Positions 1 to 4,223 of a DNA stretch of 8,910 bases are shown here, one piece after another. The stretch's first letter is position 1; the number at the start of each line of letters is the position of its first letter. The notes beneath the pieces were generated by a model. The model worked only from the letters and a program-made list of their open reading frames with translations, was not told where the DNA came from and did not search any database. Origin of the DNA: Minisyncoccota bacterium (GTDB taxonomy: Bacteria; Patescibacteriota; Minisyncoccia; UBA6257; HR35); assembly GCA_028276315.1 (NCBI GenBank), contig JAPYWP010000020.1, positions 1 through 8,910 on the forward strand, written 5' to 3'. Made by a program: the position numbers and the translations under genes.

Positions 1-351
1 GGTGTTCCTCTTAAAGAATTAGTTGAAAAATTCATTTACAATAGATTTGAGCCAAGTGGTGTAACTCAAAATCCGCAAATTCCTTTAGCAACATCAATTG
101 TAGATTATATTTTTAAATACTTAGCTTTAAGATTTTTAAAAGATGAAGATTTAATTGATCTTGGACTTAAAAAAGCAGCGCCGATAGAGTCCAATGTTTT
201 ACAAAAAACTCTTCCGCTTGAAATAAAGAAAACTTCTAATAATGGAATTGATTCAGGTCCTCCTTGTAAATATTGTGGTGGAATGACAACAAGAACAGGA
301 ACTTGTTATACTTGTTTAGAATGCGGAGAAAGCTCTGGCGGCTGCGGATAA
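1..351 (+). CDS. nrdJ: Adenosylcobalamin-dependent (class II) ribonucleotide reductase, C-terminal fragment
   Basis: Open at the left edge; only the last 116 residues are present, in frame 1, ending at TAA 349-351. The segment RFEPSGVTQNPQIPLATSIV followed by DYIFKYLALRFL is the characteristic end of the large NrdJ catalytic domain. After a linker comes a Cys-rich tail with CxxC at fragment residues 89/92, CxxCxxC at 102/105/108 and a last Cys at 115 (CKYCGG, TCYTCLECG, GGCG). In class II enzymes this tail relays electrons from thioredoxin-like donors to the active-site disulfide. The enzyme reduces ribonucleotides to deoxyribonucleotides in the cytoplasm using a cobalamin radical. The 5' part and start lie outside the window. 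No hairpin-plus-T-run terminator is visible after the stop. Family assignment is firm; full length and any inteins or introns cannot be judged. Confidence 0.92.
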   Translation, partial: GVPLKELVEKFIYNRFEPSGVTQNPQIPLATSIVDYIFKYLALRFLKDEDLIDLGLKKAAPIESNVLQKTLPLEIKKTSNNGIDSGPPCKYCGGMTTRTGTCYTCLECGESSGGCG

Positions 352-366
352 TGCTAATCTCCCAAA

Positions 367-441
367 TCCCACTGCTCACTTCTAATTTTTTAATTATTCC
401 CACCTCCCATCTCTCATTTCCCACCGCTCACTTCTAATTTT
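367..441. repeat. Imperfect direct repeat TCCCACYGCTCACTTCTAAT
   Basis: Two 23-bp copies lie at 367-389 and 419-441, 52 bases apart, and differ at one position (CCACTGCTCAC versus CCACCGCTCAC). The stretch between them is pyrimidine-rich on the plus strand (CCCACCTCCCATCTCTC). The sequence differs from the ATCCG repeats that follow. It could be a remnant of another dispersed repeat; function is unknown. Confidence 0.6.
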
Positions 442-448
442 ATTTTTA

Positions 449-457
449 TGCTATAAT
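449..457 (+). promoter_or_regulatory. Extended -10 promoter box TGCTATAAT
   Basis: A perfect extended -10 element, TG at 449-450 and TATAAT at 452-457, with no convincing -35. The predicted start point is near 464, about 120 bases upstream of tRNA-Lys, so it may drive tRNA-Lys and perhaps tRNA-Gly. The identical nonamer occurs at 3112-3120. An ATG at 462 follows, but its short frame is made of repeat DNA. Confidence 0.45.
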
Positions 458-492
458 TTATATGTCATCATTGAAATTAAAAATTATTTTCT

Positions 493-586
493 ATCCGCGT
501 TGTATTAAATCCGCGTTCATCAGCGTTGCATCCGCGTTTATCCGTGGTGGCGTTTATCCGCGTTGTATCCGCATTCATCTGTGGTT
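493..586 (+). repeat. 10-bp-period ATCCGCGTTN array (family B)
   Basis: Successive ATCCGCGTT-like words (ATCCGCGTTG, ATCCGCGTTC, ATCAGCGTTG, ATCCGCGTTT, ATCCGTGG, ATCCGCGTTG, ATCCGCATTC, ATCTGTGG) run mostly at 10-bp steps right up to the first base of tRNA-Lys. All words face the same way. ATCCGCGTTCATCAGCGTT at 509-527 is repeated exactly at 3944-3962. It is non-coding, and no open frame here resembles a protein. Confidence 0.78.
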
Positions 587-659
587 GCCCCGGTAGCTCA
601 ATTGGTAGAGCAACAGCCTTTTAAGCTGGAGGTTGGGGGTTCGATTCCCTCCCGGGGCA
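587..659 (+). tRNA. tRNA-Lys (anticodon UUU)
   Basis: A 73-base cloverleaf. Acceptor GCCCCGG (587-593) pairs with CCGGGGC (652-658), and the discriminator is A659. The D stem is GCTC/GAGC. The anticodon stem ACAGC/GCTGG has a mismatch at the outermost pair. The loop CTTTTAA places TTT at 620-622. The T stem GGGGG/CCCTC encloses TTCGATT. The 3' CCA is not encoded (CAA follows), so it must be added after transcription. It reads lysine codons AAA/AAG, abundant in this AT-rich sequence. Confidence 0.95.
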
Positions 660-684
660 CAAAGAAAATTAAAAGTTAAATACT

Positions 685-783
685 ACGGATAAATTCGGAT
701 TTGGAACGGATTAAAATACGGATTATCTAGTATTTTGTATGTTTTATCCGAATAAATCCGTTTCAAAATCCGCATATATCCGT
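685..783. repeat. Long inverted repeat (family A, L-R) in the tRNA-Lys/tRNA-Gly spacer
   Basis: The left arm (685 to about 727) begins ACGGATAAATTCGGAT. The right arm (about 743 to 783) has the reverse complement starting ACGGATATATGCGGAT. The two match over about 41 bases with a few substitutions and one small shift, leaving a loop of about 15 bases. Each arm carries four CGGAT words about 10-12 bases apart. The structure occupies nearly the whole 130-base gap between the tRNAs. RNA from here would fold into a long hairpin, but no T-run follows, so a classical intrinsic terminator is not evident. Confidence 0.85.
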
Positions 784-789
784 GATAGT

Positions 790-861
790 GCGGTGGTAGT
801 TCAGTGGTAGAACGCCTGCTTGCCATGCAGGAGGTCGCGGGTTCAAATCCCGTCCACCGCT
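790..861 (+). tRNA. tRNA-Gly (anticodon GCC)
   Basis: A 72-base cloverleaf. Acceptor GCGGTGG (790-796) pairs with CCACCGC (854-860), and the discriminator is U861, as usual for bacterial tRNA-Gly. The D arm is GTTC/GAAC. The anticodon stem CCTGC/GCAGG is perfect, with loop TTGCCAT and anticodon GCC at 822-824. The T arm GCGGG/CCCGT encloses TTCAAAT. CCA is not encoded (CAA follows). It lies 130 bases after tRNA-Lys and 7 bases before the next start codon, so all three may share a transcript. Confidence 0.97.
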
Positions 862-868
862 CAAATTC

Positions 869-1891
869 ATGGAACAAACACAATTAAAAAATCCTTTTAT
901 TTTTCTTTATAAGGCAACTTTTAATTATTTTAAAAATGTAAAAGCTCTTCTTTTATCATTTTTAATTTTTATTTTTTCTATATTAAGTTTTCTTTTTAAT
1001 GAAAAATTAACACCAATAATTCAAGAGCAAGCAAATAAAAATCCAAGTTTACTTTTTTTAGCAATCATTACAAACATTATTTTAATTTTAATTTATTTAG
1101 TAGTTTCAATTTCATTTATTTTATCTCTTTTAAAGAAAGAAAATTCGCTTCAACAAATTTTTGAAGAATCTCCACGTTATATTTTAAAAATTATTTTTTC
1201 TTCAATTTTAATTTTTATTTTAGCTGCATTTATATTTTTTAATCTTTTTTTAATTTTAGGATTAATTTTTAGCATTATTTCTGTTATTGCAAAATTAGGA
1301 ATAAGCTTGCAATTTCCAACTTATTTTTTCATAATTCTTATTATTATTTTTACTTTTTTTACCTTTCCTTTACTTTTTTCTCCAATTTTTATAATTACAG
1401 AGCGAGAAAAAATTTTAAGATCAATTTCAAAAAGTTATTATTTTGCATTCAAAAATAAATTTTTAATTTTCAGTTCTTTAATAATATTTTTATTAATTTT
1501 TAGCGCTATTTTTTACTTAATATTTCAATTCACACCACTTAAATATTCTTTTTTAAAAATTTTAACCCAAACATATGAAAAAGATTTAGAATTTCAATAT
1601 TTAGTTTTAATTTACTTTTTGGAAAACATTTTATTTTTCCCAGTATTAATATCAATCTATTCAACTTATTTTGAAAATTTTAAAGAAAAATTAAAAGAGG
1701 AAAGAGATTTAGATGAAAAAATAAAAGCTACAAGCAGAAAGATTCTTAAAATTTTATTAATTTTTGTTATTTTAGATATAGTCTTTTTTGCTCTTACTTT
1801 AGCTCTAATTAAATACTTTTTGCCAAAATTTCAAGAACAATTGAAAAATTTAAATTTGCAAGATATCAAAACCAACCAAAGCCCAAAATAA
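869..1891 (+). CDS. Seven-helix membrane protein, possibly YciC/GPDPase_memb-like
   Basis: 340 residues, strongly hydrophobic, with predicted helices at about 24-43, 64-88, 109-135, 152-176, 198-219, 244-268 and 292-314. Charged stretches lie between them, notably at 269-291 (many E/K/R). The segment SPIFIITE at 171-178, leading into a basic RSISKSYYFAF and another helix, resembles the repeated module of uncharacterised YciC, DUF975 and GPDPase_memb membrane families; this likeness comes from memory and is weak. No catalytic residues stand out. ATG 869 is the only Met codon in the frame, and upstream sequence is tRNA-Gly, so the start is well fixed. No Shine-Dalgarno is present. The 3' end overlaps the convergent gene by 26 bases. 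Function is unknown; expected location is the cytoplasmic membrane. Confidence 0.87.
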   Translation: MEQTQLKNPFIFLYKATFNYFKNVKALLLSFLIFIFSILSFLFNEKLTPIIQEQANKNPSLLFLAIITNIILILIYLVVSISFILSLLKKENSLQQIFEESPRYILKIIFSSILIFILAAFIFFNLFLILGLIFSIISVIAKLGISLQFPTYFFIILIIIFTFFTFPLLFSPIFIITEREKILRSISKSYYFAFKNKFLIFSSLIIFLLIFSAIFYLIFQFTPLKYSFLKILTQTYEKDLEFQYLVLIYFLENILFFPVLISIYSTYFENFKEKLKEERDLDEKIKATSRKILKILLIFVILDIVFFALTLALIKYFLPKFQEQLKNLNLQDIKTNQSPK

Positions 1892-3092
1892 TTCCTAAAT
1901 TTCTAAATAAAATTTCTCCATAATTCATATATTTTAAAAGTAGCTCAAATATTGATTTTTCAACTCCAAAAATTTCAGCATCAGAGACTTTCGGCAAAAT
2001 AATCAAACTAAATAATATAAATAAAATTAAAAGATATGGCTTTTTTTGAGTAAAATAAGAAAGAATGAAAATACCAAAAATAAGCGCGCCAAAATAATAA
2101 TATAAATAACCTGGCCTTAAACTTTCAATAAGTATTAAATTAAAAAAGTAAAAAAGATAACCTGCAGTAAAAAGGTAAATTTCATTAGGGAAAACAATCT
2201 TTTTTTTGAAAGTTTCAAAAACAACTTTTAAAATATATAAAAATGAAAATATCCAAACTAAAATATTTGGAAAAATTTCAAAGGTTGCATTAATGTTTCT
2301 AATTCCAAATGGCCAACCCAAAACAAAAGAAGCTAAAGGAGAGCAAAATTCGGTTGGAACTGAATGTGAAAAAAACATTTTTAAATTTTCTTCTAAGATT
2401 TTTTTAAAACTTAAAGTTAAAAATTTAAAACCATGCTCTTTAATGAAAAATCCAAAATGAATTTCAAAAAAAAGATAATAAATTAAAATTATTAAAATAA
2501 GACCAAAAATAACTTCTTTAATTTCAAAATTTTTCAAAAAATAAATAAAAAATAAAATTACAAAAATTATTGAAAACCATTTTACGCTAATTGCAAGAGC
2601 CCAAAAAATAAAAAATAAAAGTTTTTTATTTTTAAAAAGAAATATTAAACATAAAAGAGAAAAATTTATCCAAACAATTTCAAGCAAAAGGAATTTTCTA
2701 AAAAAAAGAAGACTAGTTTCTGTATTTAGTAAAATTCCAACTATAGTCGCCCAATTTAAATTATTTGAAACCTCTTTAATTAAAATAAATCCTAAAACTC
2801 CCAAAAATGAGCTAAAAATTAAAAATAAAATTCTTGGTAAAAAATAATTTTCCCTCTCTGGCCAACCAGAGATTTTAAGTAAAAGAGCAAAAAATAATTT
2901 TGCAAGAGGCGGATGGCCATCAAAAAATTCTTCTTTTTTAAGATAATTTTGAGCCTGAGTAATAAAATAAGCTTCGTCAAAAACCTTAAAATTTGCCTTT
3001 TCTAATCCAAAAAGCCCCAATAAAAATCCTATAGAAAAAATTAAAGTAACAATTAAAAGCTCATTTAAATTTTCCTTTATCCACAATTTCAT
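1866..3092 (-). CDS. PMT-like (GT39-type, GT-C fold) membrane glycosyltransferase
   Basis: 408 residues from ATG 3092. After the first helix comes KVFDEAYF with Asp39-Glu40, then FFDGHPPLAKLFF at about 56-68. This DE pair followed by D-x-HPPL-x-K is the first extracytoplasmic loop signature of protein O-mannosyltransferases and related lipid-phosphate-sugar transferases. A later LGWPFGIRNI segment and the C-terminal RPGYLYYYFGAL match the usual W-P and C-terminal regions of the family. Many hydrophobic helices follow. The length is somewhat below typical PMTs (about 450-550 or more). It would transfer a sugar from a polyprenyl phosphate to exported protein or another acceptor outside the membrane; the acceptor is not known. 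GTG at 3107 would add five residues, but it overlaps the TGATAAAAT box, so ATG 3092 is preferred. It stops at TGA inside the end of the convergent gene. Confidence 0.85.
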   Translation of the reverse strand: MKLWIKENLNELLIVTLIFSIGFLLGLFGLEKANFKVFDEAYFITQAQNYLKKEEFFDGHPPLAKLFFALLLKISGWPERENYFLPRILFLIFSSFLGVLGFILIKEVSNNLNWATIVGILLNTETSLLFFRKFLLLEIVWINFSLLCLIFLFKNKKLLFFIFWALAISVKWFSIIFVILFFIYFLKNFEIKEVIFGLILIILIYYLFFEIHFGFFIKEHGFKFLTLSFKKILEENLKMFFSHSVPTEFCSPLASFVLGWPFGIRNINATFEIFPNILVWIFSFLYILKVVFETFKKKIVFPNEIYLFTAGYLFYFFNLILIESLRPGYLYYYFGALIFGIFILSYFTQKKPYLLILFILFSLIILPKVSDAEIFGVEKSIFELLLKYMNYGEILFRNLGIILGFGWF

Positions 3093-3120
3093 TTGAAATT
3101 TTATCACAAGATGCTATAAT
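3093..3120 (+). promoter_or_regulatory. Promoter TTGAAA-16-TATAAT with TG extension
   Basis: A -35 TTGAAA at 3093-3098, a 16-base spacer, TG at 3112-3113 and TATAAT at 3115-3120. Transcription would begin near 3127, giving a leader of about 40 bases before the small gene at 3166. It is the best-formed promoter in the window and shares bases with the divergent -10 on the minus strand. Confidence 0.65.
3098..3106 (-). promoter_or_regulatory. Extended -10 box TGATAAAAT for the glycosyltransferase gene
   Basis: Read on the minus strand: TG-A-TAAAAT, then five bases and ATG at 3092. The predicted transcription start falls on or beside the start codon, implying a leaderless mRNA. The same nonamer precedes the start at 8890. 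It overlaps the -35 of the opposing promoter. Confidence 0.45.
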
Positions 3121-3138
3121 TAAAATTAATTAATAATT

Positions 3139-3151
3139 GCCCAGCTTGGGC
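3139..3151 (+). promoter_or_regulatory. Small hairpin GCCCA-GCT-TGGGC in the leader
   Basis: A perfect 5-bp inverted repeat with a 3-base loop, GC-rich inside an otherwise A/T leader. It lies between the predicted transcription start and the ATG at 3166. No T-run follows directly, so it is not a clear terminator. It may be an operator or a 5' stabilising hairpin. Confidence 0.4.
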
Positions 3152-3165
3152 ATAAAATTAAAAAT

Positions 3166-3291
3166 ATGAATGGAGAAAATCAACAACAAACACAACAGCC
3201 ACAACCAGAGAAAAAAACAAAACTTACTTGGCTTTATGTTGCAATTATTATAGTTATCCTTATTATTGTTCTTTATGGACTTTTAAAATAA
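3166..3291 (+). CDS. Small single-helix membrane peptide (41 aa)
   Basis: A 41-residue frame, ATG 3166 to TAA 3291. The N-terminus is polar and rich in Gln and Pro (NGENQQQTQQPQPE), then KKTK gives positive charge. A single helix follows at about 21-40 (WLYVAIIIVILIIVLYGLL) and a final Lys. Positive-inside expectation puts the N-terminus in the cytoplasm. A TAAAAT box at 3153-3158 lies 7 bases before the ATG. It ends 3 bases before the next start, so co-transcription with 3295-3693 is likely. The clear promoter, amphipathic layout and tight spacing support a real gene; function is unknown. Confidence 0.68.
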   Translation: MNGENQQQTQQPQPEKKTKLTWLYVAIIIVILIIVLYGLLK

Positions 3292-3294
3292 TTT

Positions 3295-3693
3295 ATGGAT
3301 GAAAAATTAGAAGGGAAAAAATCAAAGAAAATTTACTTTATTATAGCTTTAGTTGTTATTGTTTTAGTTATTTTAGGATTTTTTGTTTATGATAAATTTA
3401 TTAAATTTAAACCAAAGCCAATACCATTTAGAAAATACGAAGTAGCGCCAGTAAATAAAATAAAAAATGGCGAATTTTTGCAAGGAAATTACGAGGTTGA
3501 AAAAGGTAAGGTTTTCGGGCTTTTTAATGATGATTTAGTTCCTCATTATTTAGCTTCAGATGATTGTCCAGAACTTAATGGTCGTATTGTTCCGCCTCTT
3601 GGTTTTGCAAGCATTGTTGCTCCAAATAGGGATGAGTGTACAGTTTATCTAAAAGAAAAACCAGAAAATAAAGTAAAATATAAATTTAGATAA
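3295..3693 (+). CDS. Membrane-anchored cupredoxin-like protein lacking copper ligands
   Basis: 132 residues. A Lys-rich N-terminus (8-12) precedes one helix at about 13-32, so the rest should lie outside the membrane. Residues 67-131 follow the plastocyanin/cupredoxin pattern: EKGKVFGLFNDDLVPHYLAS corresponds to the family's kGd-Vt-tN-D--pHt--S strand and loop, then a proline-rich turn (PPLGFASI) and a last strand. His84 matches the first copper ligand. The C-terminal ligand loop (CxxHPxM in active members) reads LKEKPEN, keeping only the Pro, so copper binding is unlikely. Cys91 and Cys115 could form a disulfide. Start ATG 3295 has no Shine-Dalgarno; TAAAAT lies 5 bases before it, overlapping the end of the 41-aa gene. 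The stop TAA coincides with the left edge of the repeat block. The fold call is from motif reading only. Confidence 0.85.
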   Translation: MDEKLEGKKSKKIYFIIALVVIVLVILGFFVYDKFIKFKPKPIPFRKYEVAPVNKIKNGEFLQGNYEVEKGKVFGLFNDDLVPHYLASDDCPELNGRIVPPLGFASIVAPNRDECTVYLKEKPENKVKYKFR

Positions 3694-3723
3694 CGCGGAT
3701 TAGCATAGAGAATTCGGAAAATT

Positions 3724-3863
3724 ACGGATAAATGCGGATTCGAAATGGATGATAGCGGATATCTAAAAATTATCCTCATAGATCCGTTCCAATATCCGCA
3801 TATATCTGTGGGTATATATCTTATCCGAATGAATCCGTTCAAGAATCCGTATAAATCTGTGGT
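3724..3863. repeat. Family A inverted set L-R plus extra R unit
   Basis: L unit 3724-3761 (ACGGATAAATGCGGATTCG...) pairs with R unit 3771-3809, whose complement begins ACAGATATATGCGGAT; the loop is about 9 bases. A second R unit (about 3821-3863, TTATCCGAATGAATCCG...) follows without its own L partner. The unpaired unit suggests gain or loss of single units about 40 bases long. Confidence 0.78.
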
Positions 3864-3880
3864 AGCATAAATCCATGGTA

Positions 3881-3974
3881 CCGCGTTCATCCGCTTTGTA
3901 TCCGCGTTTTATTACATCTGCGTTTATCCGCGTTATTAATCCGATCCGCGTTCATCAGCGTTAAAATCCGCGTA
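3881..3974 (+). repeat. Family B ATCCGCGTTN array
   Basis: Degenerate 10-base words (CCGCGTTCAT, CCGCTTTGTA, TCCGCGTTTT, ATCTGCGTTT, ATCCGCGTTA, ATCCGCGTTC, ATCAGCGTTA, ATCCGCGT) run in one direction. ATCCGCGTTCATCAGCGTT at 3944-3962 is identical to 509-527. It links the L-R-R and L-L-R-R palindromes. Confidence 0.75.
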
Positions 3975-3976
3975 CC

Positions 3977-4157
3977 ACGGATAAATTCGGATTAGGAACG
4001 GATTAATGCGGATAACAACGGATAAATTCGGATTCAAAACGGATTAAATGCGGATATTTAATTATTTAATACGAATGAATCCGTTTAAATATCCGCATAG
4101 ATCCGTGGGTATATATTTTATCCGCATAGATCCGTTTAAATATCCGCATAAATCCGT
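3977..4157. repeat. Nested four-unit palindrome L1-L2-R1-R2
   Basis: L1 3977-4014 and L2 4018-4056 are direct copies (both start ACGGATAAATTCGGATT). R1 4070-4106 and R2 4119-4157 are inverted copies. L2 can pair with R1 across a 13-base loop, and L1 with R2 outside it, giving a two-tier stem over 181 bases. R1 has a changed edge (TACGAAT instead of TATCCGAAT). CGGAT words in L1 sit 10, 11 and 10 bases apart. Confidence 0.85.
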
Positions 4158-4170
4158 CGTGAAAAAAATT

Positions 4171-4210
4171 ATCCGCGTTTATCCGCGTTAAAATCCGCGT
4201 TAATCCGCGG
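4171..4210 (+). repeat. Family B array next to the giant gene start
   Basis: Four near-perfect words, ATCCGCGTTT, ATCCGCGTTA, (AA)ATCCGCGTTA and ATCCGCGG, end 13 bases before ATG 4224. This is the cleanest copy of the 10-base unit in the window. Confidence 0.8.
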
Positions 4211-4211
4211 T

Positions 4212-4217
4212 TAAAAA
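4212..4217 (+). promoter_or_regulatory. Weak -10-like TAAAAA before the giant gene
   Basis: TAAAAA followed by six bases and ATG 4224 keeps the spacing seen at the other starts here, but it has one mismatch to TAAAAT and no TG extension. If used, the repeat block would supply the upstream promoter region. Speculative. Confidence 0.2.
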
Positions 4218-4223
4218 ATTATT

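Larger units (their letters stand above)
3691..4213. repeat. 523-bp composite ATCCG/CGGAT repeat block with inverted ends
   Basis: This fills the gap between the stop of the cupredoxin-like gene and the giant gene. It begins TAACGCGGATTA (3691-3702) and ends TAATCCGCGGTTA (4201-4213), whose reverse complement TAACCGCGGATTA matches the start with one extra base. Inside, in order: an L-R-R inverted set (3724-3863), a family B array (3881-3974), an L-L-R-R nested palindrome (3977-4157) and a second family B array (4171-4210). No transposase, tRNA or plausible coding frame is present. It could be a non-autonomous mobile element, a clustered protein-binding site or a transcript-end structure. Confidence 0.72.

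Noticed and set aside
236..424. Minus-strand 62-codon frame
   Set aside because: It lies largely antisense to the nrdJ end and the direct repeat, with no start signal or family resemblance.
462..596. 44-codon frame starting just after the TGCTATAAT box
   Set aside because: It is almost entirely translated ATCCGCGTT repeat and runs into tRNA-Lys; the ATG is also only four bases from the -10.
685..783. Classical intrinsic terminator after tRNA-Lys
   Set aside because: The stem is long and A/T-rich, and no T-run follows either arm, although a terminator role cannot be fully excluded.
683..883. Minus-strand 66-codon frame with WTGFEPATSCMASRRSTTELPP
   Set aside because: It is the antisense translation of tRNA-Gly plus the inverted repeat; this peptide string is a well-known false protein from reversed tRNA genes.
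2206..2460. Plus-strand 84-codon frame
   Set aside because: It is a shadow inside the minus-strand PMT-like gene, Lys-rich from A/T sequence, with no independent evidence.
3645..3890. Minus-strand 81-codon frame
   Set aside because: It consists of translated family A repeat units (recurring IRI/YP/YGF words), not a protein.
3694..4223. CRISPR array
   Set aside because: Units are degenerate, occur in both orientations, and lack unique spacers of constant length; no cas genes are nearby.
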